NCBI GenBank assembly: GCA_028565635.1
Contig: JAOXYB010025114.1
Location: 1 to 16,054, forward strand
Length of the DNA stretch: 16,054 bases
Direction of reading: 5' to 3'
DNA from: Phoronis ovalis
Lineage: Eukaryota > Phoronida > Phoronidae
Part shown: positions 10,101 to 16,054 of the stretch, one piece after another
Layout of the letters: each line of letters opens with the position of its first letter
Numbering within the stretch: the first letter of the stretch is position 1
Program-made: the position numbers and the translations under genes
The notes under the pieces: model-generated
What the model saw: the letters and a program-made list of their open reading frames with translations, nothing else
Told to the model about the DNA's origin: nothing
Databases searched by the model: none

Positions 10101-13100
10101 GAAACATATTATTACATATATTACTATCATCTATAATAACTAAATAATAGTCCCAGCTATCGTTTGCAATGAAATGCGACACTGTGGAATGAAAGTATTT
10201 TGTTTGTGACGTCGCATTTTATGAGAACATTAGTTATATACATTACCGCATTAGCTTGAACATTAGCGGGAACATTAACATTTTAGAACATGAACGCTTT
10301 GTGATGATATGATAATGATATAGATTAAATTTTCACAAAGATTCCTGCTGCGGGTTAAGCTAATGTGGTAATGCCTGTGCTGCATGCATAACTAATGTCC
10401 GCAATTGCAAAATGCAATGTCACAAACGATATATACCACTATACCACAGGGCCACATTTCAATGCAAACGATAGTAATGATTTTTTCGAGATTCATTGCA
10501 AGTTTGTTTCATGTCTTGCATGATCCAAGTAATTTTCATGCATTTAATATGTCGTCATTCCTTATATCAATATTCAAACATTAAAAAAAAGAACAATACA
10601 AATTTGAATTCTCCATGATATGTGTACAATGACCAGGAACTATATCTTGATGATAGTTTGAAAGATTGACTGCTATATTTGCTGCTTTGGATAGAGTTTT
10701 TCCAAATGTACAGTATCTCCATTATATATTGCTCACTAATTGTACTTTTGTTGCATGGCAGAATGTCCTTTTTTGTAGGAATTTTCTTTAAAGAATCTGT
10801 TGATGGTATGAAACAAGGAAAATCATGCGGTGCTGTTTTGCTTGAAGAAATTCTAGAAACAATAAATGTAGGAAAAGTGTATATACTTTTGTTTTATTTT
10901 TTTGGGGGGGATTGTGTAACTAGCAATAACTATATATGTTGCAGCTCATTTTATGAAAAATTCAAAAAGTAAAAATTGTGTGTTTGATCATTTTATATGC
11001 TGCATGCTGGACACAACATTTTCTTATGCTGCACAGAGTGTGGTTTACAATCTTGTTATTGTTTGCAGTGACCTTCAAGAACACTTCTAAAATGTACAAC
11101 TGTGTAATATTAAATTGAATGTACTTTTTGTTCCATAATGTATAAAGAATCGAATTTCTACGAAAAGCTAAATGTCCACCGTGAAAATGGGATGATGACC
11201 TATTATGAAATAGTACATTCGAATTTTGGCAATACACAGTTTCTCACAAAACAGCATGCCATTTTCACTTTGTTGTATGTTTTTTAGTAGACATTTCGTT
11301 ATTACACAAATTTGATTCTTTATACATTATGGAACAAATAGTAGGCCTTACTTTAAGTTAATTTAAGCCCCAGGATTAGAAAAAAATATCGATATCTAGT
11401 AAAATAGATATAGCCACTCTTTTTAAAAGTAGGACTAAATTTTAACTCTAGAATTTACTTCTGTCTTTTTTTAGTGCATTGGTGAACTTGGGTCTCTAGG
11501 TAAATCCATCCTGCTTGAATCTTTATGTGAAAAAATGCTAAGAGTTATAACTGAAGAGTCTGTAAATTTTAGTACTTCACTCGAGGTAATCTTATTTAAA
11601 ATGTATGACTAAAAAGGTGTTGCATGTATGAAATTATAATCCAAATGCGTGGCTATTTACAGAAATGCTTAAAAACATTTTAAATATCAATATCAATTAA
11701 TACCTATTCAATAAGTGTTTCCACCATAATAAGTTATTCTCTGATAAGTTGTCTAGTTGAAAAACCAAGATGACTAAGCTACACTGTATTAGTGAGTTGT
11801 TTGCCCATTTTAAAATACAAATCAACAGTGGAATAATCTACCAGAAAAGTTAATCAGTTACCAAAGCCAACAAATACCAGCTTGGAATTAATCAATACTC
11901 TGAATTAAAGTACATGTTCATCTCTGGTTGATGTTTGCCAGCAGATATACCACAGTAGATAAAAAGACCACAAGTCAAGTACAGCTCCATTTTTCCTGTT
12001 TCCATTTTTATGATATTGTATGAAACTAGAGATTTGGGAAAAGTTCCTAAGATGTCACATGGATGATGCTGTGTGACATCCTCAATGCTGTAAAGCTAGA
12101 AAAAGGGGAAGAATGATATTTGTCCAATAGTGCTCTAATTTTTGTAACTACTTTGTAAACAAACTGGCTAAGTTTTAATGTTACAAACTATCTATCTATC
12201 TATTTTCATCATGGTACATTTCATCTGAACATGCGGGTTTTCTACAATATTATTAATATAATTTTTTGTTCCGAGTTACCTTCCTAATCATACTTGTATT
12301 TTATATGTCTTGAACAGATTTTTTAATTTGGGATTTGGCATATTTCTTTAAAAAAAAATCCATATCTTCACATTTCAAAAATCTGCTGCCATAGCAACCA
12401 CAAAAAGTTTGTTTTGTTACTTGAATTGATGCCTTAGAAGTACCACATTATGATTCTCTTGACCCAGGCATTGAAACAAATCATTTAATTAAATATTGTA
12501 TGTCATCATCATACTAAAAAGTTTTCTTGTTTACAAACAACATCCAAAATCTCTTGATTTTGAAAAACTTTTTGTCTTAAGGCTAGAGAAAAACTGTTGA
12601 ATAGTGACAAAATGAATGGAACCTAGTCTTAACTAACACGTAAAGTGTGCAGATGAACTGTTCAAAAATCTGTAGTAAAAAAAATTTAGAACATTTTTAG
12701 CCAGCTTTATTTTGTAGGTTTTGAAGACCTTAAATATGCTGTCGGAGCGGTGCCTCTCAGCAACTCGTGATAAATTAAACTCTATGAATGGTATTTCAAG
12801 ACTTAGGTAAGTGTAAAAACAACTTCTCCTTACAGTGTGATGATGAAAAAATTTAGTAAATGCTGCTGTTTTATCCCCATTATCCAATAACAGTGATAAA
12901 TAGTTACATTCCAAATATAGCAATGCTTGCTGAACATTATGAGTTTACTGTTATGTTAACTTATGTCACCAAATTAGTTCATGCAGAAGCTTCTGGTAAT
13001 TTTGTGCTGGTGTGAGTTTATTTAGATTTAAATGGAAGGTAGTACAAAACAAATCTTATTCAAAATATGATAAATAAGAAATGTTCTGATGATTACCTTT

Positions 13101-14661
13101 TAAAAGCTTACTTCTCTTTTGTTGTCTGAGGTTTTGATTGCATCTATTGGTTATATAATGTGCTATGTTCTGTATCAGTGAAATTGATAAATTGTCAATC
13201 AAATGGAAACACCTGCTAGCAACTTCATAAAGTAGGTAAAATAAATATTCACTTGTGCATCTTTAGATTGTTTCTGACATGTAATTATCTTGATAAGATT
13301 GTTTTGGATATGTTTTTATTTTTCTAGAAATTTGATGGCAACTTTGCTTCATGTCGTTGGAGGTATAAAAAAATAAATGTAAAATGCATTTTTAGTTTAT
13401 TGTTTTGTTAATTTGAAATTTTCTAATTAAGGAAAATATTCTTAAAAATCTTTTTTTAAATATATTAAAAAATGGACATGTATACTGCTTAAAAGTTGCA
13501 TATTATACATTCATACAATACGTACTGTTTAATGCTTACTTTTAGACTATGAATTCCAAGTTGGCATTACAGAATGCCTGTTTCGGCTTACAAAAAAAGC
13601 TGATCGCTACGAAAAGGCTAAAACATGGTTTAAAGATTCCAAGCATTTTGATGCTTTCAAGCAAATTAGAGACTCAGAATTTGAAACAGTAAGTCCTTAG
13701 CTGTTCTCACAGAAACATCCTTGAATATGTATTGTAGCTGAGATTTGTGTAAAGATGTTACATAATTTCTTGATACTTTTTGTTTTGGCACTTGTTAGAT
13801 CCCAAAGAAACCTATATATTTTAGACAGGTACATCATGTCTGATATATAGCGTTCAGTGTATTATGCAATTCCTGTTCTTTACCTAGTAACTACACTTGT
13901 CACAGTCTATTAAGCATAAAAGATACAAACCTATCCTTGTTGAAATAATGATGTATAATAATTAAATAATATTGAAGTTGCTGTAGTAAAGCTGTTGAAT
14001 GTTTATTGTTTATTATATAACATGGGTTTTCTGAAGGCTATAGGTTGTGTCTTTGTGATGCACCATTCAAACCTTTTCTGACTAGGGGGTGCAACAAACA
14101 TGAAATTTTGACCATTTGGCCCTTAGACTATTATCTGTGAGAGGTTATTTGTGCAGCATGTCCATCATTTCATGCAAAAAAGTGAATATTTGAAACCAGT
14201 TCTGTATTAATTTCACAGAGACCAAATGACACTACTATGCAATATTTTTATCCTAGATGTTTAACAATACAGTTATTCTTTTATCACAAACTAGTAGAAA
14301 AATATATATTTTCAAGCTCCATCTGAACTATCAATACTTGGAGGTACTATTCAGCATCCATATGGAAAACCTAGATTATTAGATTAAAGTTGTCCTTCAA
14401 ATCCAGGTTCCAAAGTACAGTTAAATGCATGAATATCAAATTTTACGCAGCATATATGTTTTAAAATATACAAATAAAGGCACAAAATTGTTTCAATTTT
14501 ATGGTTCCCTCTTCATCAGTTAGTTTCAAAAACAATTATGTTAATTACCACATTTTACTTAGGATTGCCGGCTGTTTCTTAACACAGTAAACAGTAACCC
14601 ACTAAAGGAGCAAAGTGTACTTTCTGTTGGAGCATTGTCAGTTCACTTTGGTAAGTTGGAG
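7092..14661 (+). CDS. SYCP2: SYCP2-like synaptonemal complex / meiotic axis protein, 5' partial, multi-exon
   Basis: The span joins 7092-7124, 8690-8809, 9267-9402, 10779-10867, 11475-11585, 12718-12806, 13328-13362, 13546-13688 and 14563-14661. Every junction is GT..AG, and the frame stays open for 285 residues. Residues about 204-259 read GDYEFQVGITECLFRLT, then a Lys/Trp-rich helix, then DSEFETDCRLFLN, the most conserved block of the vertebrate SYCP2/SYCP2L N-terminal armadillo-like domain. The preceding residues are alternating amphipathic helices, as expected of that fold. In the family this domain precedes an Spt16M-like domain and a C-terminal coiled coil that pairs with SYCP3; those lie beyond the window. 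The protein builds the lateral element of meiotic chromosomes in germ cells. The start was chosen because 7092 has A at -3 and its exon ends in a perfect GTAAGT. SYCP2 and SYCP2L cannot be separated from this half. The downstream end is missing, and two small N-terminal exons may need adding. Confidence 0.85.
7172..7299. repeat. Cluster of TCTGTTCCCC repeats, two direct and one inverted
   Basis: TCTGTTCCCC occurs at 7172-7181 and 7218-7227, and its reverse complement at 7289-7298. The second and third copies extend to 11-base perfect arms (7217-7227 and 7289-7299). Between them is a Pu/Py-symmetric CCAGAC...GTCTGG stretch (about 7226-7253). The local G+C is clearly higher than the flanks. It lies about 50 bases inside intron 1 and may be a decayed foldback repeat or an intronic control element. 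Confidence 0.4.
7381..7418 (+). CDS. SYCP2: Candidate additional N-terminal exon of the SYCP2-like gene
   Basis: After AATTTCAG at 7373-7380, a 38-nt stretch reads LADIEFPAFLAD plus two bases and is followed by GTGAGT (7419-7424). Entry phase 0 matches the end of exon 1. The peptide is helix-like and hydrophobic, as expected before the armadillo-like repeats. The exit phase (two bases, TG) does not fit the exon at 8690, so a further small exon would be needed; 8322-8352 fits. It could equally be chance. Confidence 0.35.
7516..7912. repeat. 9-bp target-site duplication CCTCATTGG flanking a foldback element
   Basis: CCTCATTGG occurs as a perfect direct repeat at 7516-7524 and 7904-7912, immediately outside the inverted-repeat ends at 7525 and 7903. 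This is the footprint of a transposition event. A 9-base duplication is typical of Mutator-like elements and of Drosophila-type foldback elements. It rules against TA-inserting Tc1/mariner and TTAA-inserting piggyBac or Kolobok types. Confidence 0.8.
7525..7903. mobile_element. Non-autonomous foldback/Mutator-like MITE, 379 bp
   Basis: Terminal inverted repeats of 88 bp lie at 7525-7612 and 7816-7903. They agree at 82 of 88 positions by hand alignment, with four of the six differences clustered at 7583-7588. The 203-bp centre is A/T-rich with no open frame, so mobilisation would need a transposase in trans. Each arm also contains its own hairpin: CATGACCCTAC at 7537-7547 against GTAGGGTCATG at 7571-7581, with GGACAGCC/GGCTTGTCC inside. 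The same structure recurs at 7847-7891. Near-identity of the arms and the intact duplication suggest a fairly recent insertion. It sits in intron 1 of the SYCP2-like gene. Confidence 0.85.
7932..7957. repeat. Short perfect hairpin GTTAATCAG / CTGATTAAC
   Basis: Nine-base perfect arms (7932-7940 and 7949-7957) are separated by an 8-base loop, GCTCCCGA. It lies 20 bases beyond the foldback element's duplication. No T-run or other functional context is visible, so I annotate it only as a structure. Confidence 0.4.
8322..8352 (+). CDS. SYCP2: Candidate micro-exon of the SYCP2-like gene
   Basis: This 31-nt stretch follows TTTTGACTAG and ends at GTGAGA (8353). Its first base completes a Trp codon left by the candidate exon at 7381-7418. 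It then reads VMTREVQDQY and ends in phase 0, matching the exon at 8690. A second acceptor twelve bases later (exon start 8334) keeps the same frame. Against it, bases 8319-8330 are identical to part of the foldback element's arms, so the acceptor may sit in repeat-derived DNA. Confidence 0.2.
8690..8809 (+). CDS. SYCP2: SYCP2-like exon (40 codons)
   Basis: The acceptor is CCTTTACAG at 8681-8689 and the donor is GTAAAT at 8810. Both phases are 0. It encodes residues 12-51 of the minimal model, starting CHIPNRSPFTLLRSLVDQ and ending VAVILEK. Alternating Leu, Val and Phe suggest two helices, resembling the early helices of the armadillo-like domain. Homology at this N-terminal part is weak, but the frame and splice sites are clean. 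Confidence 0.75.
9267..9402 (+). CDS. SYCP2: SYCP2-like exon (45 codons plus 1 base)
   Basis: The acceptor is GTTACAG before 9267 and the donor is GTAAAC at 9403. It enters in phase 0 and leaves one base (G) to be completed by the next exon as Gly97. It encodes residues 52-96, with IATAGDGVVGVNLEN followed by a helix ISLQFVQKL and a second helix DDFQQVLNKQFAVIL. This helix-turn-helix pattern is as expected of armadillo-like repeats. Confidence 0.82.
9414..9929 (-). mobile_element. Decayed tRNA-derived SINE, minus strand
   Basis: Read on the minus strand, the head has a box-A-like AGCTAGTGGTTACC (around 9898-9916). A TGCCTGGCATGCC anticodon-arm-like stretch follows, and then a box-B-like GGTCTGATCTTGG (9860-9872) at tRNA-like spacing. 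The body includes CTCAGGGACGTTTAAG (around 9738-9753), a phrase similar to conserved SINE central domains. The 3' end runs through GTAAAGCCGCTTTGTAAG to GGCTATATAAATGC (9431-9444), the tail shared by many metazoan SINEs and L2-like LINEs, then an A-rich end. Boundaries are approximate and I saw no clear duplication. It lies antisense in the intron after the exon ending at 9402. Confidence 0.6.
10157..10474. mobile_element. Foldback MITE with degenerate arms, about 318 bp
   Basis: The ends CTATCGTTTGCA (10157) and TGCAAACGATAG (ending 10474) are reverse complements. Matching continues inward: TTTGTGAC with GTCACAAA, CATTAGTTAT with ATAACTAATG, CATTACC..CATTAGCTT with its complement near 10355-10375, and finally CTTTGTGA (10297-10304) with TCACAAAG (10333-10340). 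Almost the whole element can fold on itself around a centre near 10316. The arms differ at many positions and by small indels, so it is older than the element at 7525. A TA precedes TCGTTTGC and follows GCAAACGA, compatible with a TA-type duplication. There is no coding capacity. Confidence 0.75.
10779..10867 (+). CDS. SYCP2: SYCP2-like exon (29 codons plus 2 bases)
   Basis: The acceptor is CCTTTTTTGTAG ending at 10778 and the donor is GTAGGA at 10868. The first two bases complete Gly97, and the exon ends in phase 0. It encodes IFFKESVDGMKQGKSCGAVL and continues LEEILETIN (residues 98-126), two amphipathic helices. The unspliced frame is open on both sides by chance (10679-10972), but the splice signals and the phase with both neighbours support this shorter exon. 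Confidence 0.82.
11122..11343. mobile_element. Palindromic MITE, 222 bp, probably TA-inserting
   Basis: The 36-bp inverted arms at 11122-11157 and 11308-11343 match at 34 of 36 positions, with a perfect 24-bp core (11128-11151). Further in, GTGAAAATGG (11181-11190) pairs with CCATTTTCAC (11259-11268), so most of the element can form one long hairpin. TA dinucleotides stand at both outer ends, consistent with a TA target duplication as in Tc1/mariner-type MITEs, but TA is common here. No transposase frame is present; the minus-strand open frame across it (to 10962) has no recognisable product. It lies in the intron between 10868 and 11474. Confidence 0.78.
11475..11585 (+). CDS. SYCP2: SYCP2-like exon (37 codons)
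   Basis: The acceptor is CTTTTTTTAG ending at 11474 and the donor is GTAATC at 11586. Both ends are phase 0. It encodes residues 127-163, CIGELGSLGKSILLESL followed by CEKMLRVITEESVNFS and TSLE. Two hydrophobic helices joined by a short turn fit the armadillo-like fold. The segment corresponds to the part of SYCP2 where the family shows a run of Leu/Val-rich helices. Confidence 0.85.
12051..12080. repeat. Hairpin GATGTCACA / TGTGACATC in intron
   Basis: Perfect nine-base arms (12051-12059 and 12072-12080) flank a 12-base loop. It lies in the middle of the intron between 11586 and 12717. No further arms extend outward, so it does not look like a full MITE. Confidence 0.4.
12188..12203 (+). 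repeat. (CTAT)4 microsatellite
   Basis: There are four uninterrupted CTAT units in the intron between 11586 and 12717. It is short, so its polymorphism potential is modest. Confidence 0.7.
12718..12806 (+). CDS. SYCP2: SYCP2-like exon (29 codons plus 2 bases)
   Basis: The acceptor is TATTTTGTAG ending at 12717 and the donor is the consensus GTAAGT at 12807. It enters in phase 0 and leaves AG, which the next exon completes as Arg193. It encodes residues 164-192, VLKTLNMLSERCLSATRDKL and NSMNGISRL. The LNMLSERC...ARD-like helix followed by a short M-N-rich loop aligns in order with the vertebrate segment containing a long helix and a disordered Asn-rich stretch. Confidence 0.87.
13328..13362 (+). 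CDS. SYCP2: SYCP2-like micro-exon (35 nt)
   Basis: The acceptor is TTTTTCTAG ending at 13327 and the donor is GTATAA at 13363. The first base completes Arg193. Eleven codons (NLMATLLHVVG) follow, and a final G starts Asp205. Although only 35 nt, it is needed to keep the frame. It also supplies the Gly-Asp that precedes YEFQVG in the next exon, matching the conserved G-D-Y motif of the family. That two-sided phase match plus homology makes it convincing despite the short length and ordinary donor. Confidence 0.82.
13546..13688 (+). CDS. SYCP2: SYCP2-like exon with the conserved core (47 codons plus 2 bases)
   Basis: The acceptor is CTTACTTTTAG ending at 13545 and the donor is the consensus GTAAGT at 13689. 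It encodes residues 206-252: YEFQVGITECLFRLTKKADR, then a KAKTWFKDSKHFDAFKQI helix pair, and RDSEFET at the end. This is the strongest homology in the window. The pattern Y-x-x-Q-V-G-I-x-E-x-L-x-R-x-T, a W-F pair, F-x-x-I and DSEFET is the signature of the SYCP2/SYCP2L armadillo-like domain. Confidence 0.93.
14563..14661 (+). CDS. SYCP2: SYCP2-like exon, last in the window (33 codons)
   Basis: The acceptor is ATTTTACTTAG ending at 14562 and the donor is GTAAGT at 14662. Both ends are phase 0. It encodes residues 253-285, starting DCRLFLNTVNS, which directly continues DSEFET, and ending SVGALSVHFGKLE. The family continues here into a short linker and the Spt16M-like domain, for which I find no matching exon in the remaining 1.4 kb. 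A second GTAAGT eleven bases earlier (14651) would shift the frame; the conserved F-x-K-L/Y-E ending favours the later donor. Confidence 0.9.
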
Positions 14662-16054
14662 GTAAGTGTCTCTAGTACAAAGCTGTTTTCTTGAGCTGAT
14701 GCTGAATGTTATATTCTTAAATGTGCCTCTTATCAGATACATTGAGCTGTATGTTTATTTCAACCTGTGTTTTAGTAATTAAAATGAAGAGATGAAAGTA
14801 GACATTTTTGGAATGCTATTAGTTGCTCTCCCCTATCAAGTGACTTGAATTAAGCCATTTTAGGGAAAATATATTTTAAAAATTGTCAAACCCCCAGCCA
14901 CCTATATAAACTTTAAACTTTCCAAAAATGAGTTGTACATTTATAATTATTATACATACACTGTATTGTTTTTTTAATTTTTATTTTCAATGAAATATAA
15001 GGATCTGCAAAATGGAAGCCTTTCACAGTCATCTTTAAACATAGATCTACATACTTTGTGTTTCAGATTTTTAAAATTTTGCTTCATACAAAAATAATAA
15101 AAATTAAAAAAATTAAAAAGTTAGATCAAAATCAGCAAAATTGCAGCATATAAATTTTGAAAATTTATCTTTTAAACAAAGGCAAAATTTTAAAATCAAA
15201 GACAAAAAGTTATCTAATATTTTTTAGTTAATAGCTAAAATTCAGAAACACATTTGTGTGGCCACTCTCAGATTGTAGGAACCTTTTGTCAACCTTTGTC
15301 TTACAGATTTTTGAACATTAATGTATCACCTTTTCCAATATACATATGTTCATTTCTTTATTATTTTTATTTGATTATGAAAATTGGAGAAGAACGTTTT
15401 AGTCAAATATTAGTTTTGTCCTAAATGTCTTAAGGAGGATCGTTAACTGATTTGCACTATTTCTAAAATAAAAATAGCTTTTTGAAGGACAGATTTTGTA
15501 TCACAGAATATTATTCTGTTGAAAAGTAAAGTTTACGGTTGGAAATTTCTTTCTTGTAGTGATTTCAGAATCAAATGGAACTGCAAAGATATTTTCGGTG
15601 TTAAAAAAATACATACTTTAAAACTATAGTACATCCCATATACTATAGTATAACAAAAGTTCAATTCTTTATGCAAAATTTGCAACTATTTTTTTATGTC
15701 ATTGGAGCTCTTCTGGTTTGAAGATTGACAACAATGTCTAAGGAGGAGACAAAAATTGTGAATTGATGATTTAGTCAATCAAAACATAAAGATATGTAAA
15801 GTGTAGTGCTTTATTCTGCACCTGAAGATTAATTACTTTGTGGATTTTTGATTTTTACAACTGATGCTAGACCATGTGATGTGCGTGTTGTGGAAAAGTA
15901 TTGATGAAGCATGAAAAGAAAATGTTTTGGACGTAATGAAAAGAAAATGCATACTTTTACCAAATAGTTAATGATCATCTTTAAAGAAATAAATGCCAAT
16001 AGTTGTATTATTTCCAGTTATATAGTTATTGGTGACACATAGGAAACTAACTAC
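14662..16054 (+). other. SYCP2: Intron of the SYCP2-like gene, runs off the window
   Basis: It is A/T-rich with homopolymer A and T tracts (notably 15090-15240) and no recognised element. I looked for an acceptor followed by an in-frame continuation into the Spt16M-like domain. The candidates, including TTATTTCCAG at 16009-16018, hit stop codons within a few codons in the required phase. The gene therefore continues beyond the window. Confidence 0.7.

Noticed and set aside
10962-11237. 91-codon minus-strand frame
   Set aside because: It runs into the arm of the palindromic MITE and has no recognisable domain.
12633-12923. 96-codon minus-strand frame
   Set aside because: It is the antisense shadow of the exon at 12718-12806.
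16009-16054. TTATTTCCAG acceptor near the window end
   Set aside because: In the required phase 0 a stop follows after five codons, so it is not the next SYCP2 exon.
1-16054. Possible CRISPR array, bacterial operon or phage region
   Set aside because: No regularly spaced direct repeats, no ribosome-binding-site-led gene strings and clear spliceosomal introns.

Overview
This is a eukaryotic nuclear window, roughly two thirds A+T by eye. Long open frames are absent. The coding content is a chain of short exons (35-143 nt) with GT..AG introns, embedded in repeat-rich intronic DNA. The one gene I can identify is the 5' part of a synaptonemal complex protein 2 gene (SYCP2/SYCP2L family) on the + strand. 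The composition, the tRNA-derived SINE with an ATATAAATGC-type tail and the many small hairpin transposons suggest an invertebrate. A mollusc, possibly a bivalve, is my best guess, but nothing here proves it.

Layout. Positions 1 to about 6780 hold no gene I can support; this is A/T-rich intergenic sequence with a few short hairpins and one weak minus-strand exon-like stretch. A short region with a GGCGCCATTTT motif and an A/T-rich 5' leader (about 6800-7091, with small upstream ORFs) precedes the first coding exon at 7092. Eight further well-supported exons lie between 8690 and 14661, counting the start exon as a ninth. All are joined by phase-consistent GT..AG introns into an open frame of 285 codons that is still open at the last donor. 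Two extra short N-terminal exons (7381-7418 and 8322-8352) also fit the phases but are tentative. From 14662 to the window end is intron; the rest of the gene lies downstream.

The protein matches the N-terminal armadillo-like domain of SYCP2. The clearest match is at residues about 204-259, with GDYEFQVGI and DSEFETDCRLFLN. The family forms the meiotic chromosome axis with SYCP3 and HORMA-domain proteins. The Spt16M-like domain, closure motif and C-terminal coiled coil known in the family are not in this window.

The introns are a landing ground for small non-autonomous transposons. There is a 379-bp foldback element with 88-bp terminal inverted repeats and a perfect 9-bp target-site duplication (7525-7903). 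There is a roughly 318-bp foldback element with degenerate arms (10157-10474), a 222-bp palindromic MITE (11122-11343), and a decayed tRNA-derived SINE on the minus strand (about 9414-9929). I found no CRISPR, operon, phage or evidently new defence-type system. The unusual content is the density and architecture of the hairpin elements inside a meiotic axis gene.
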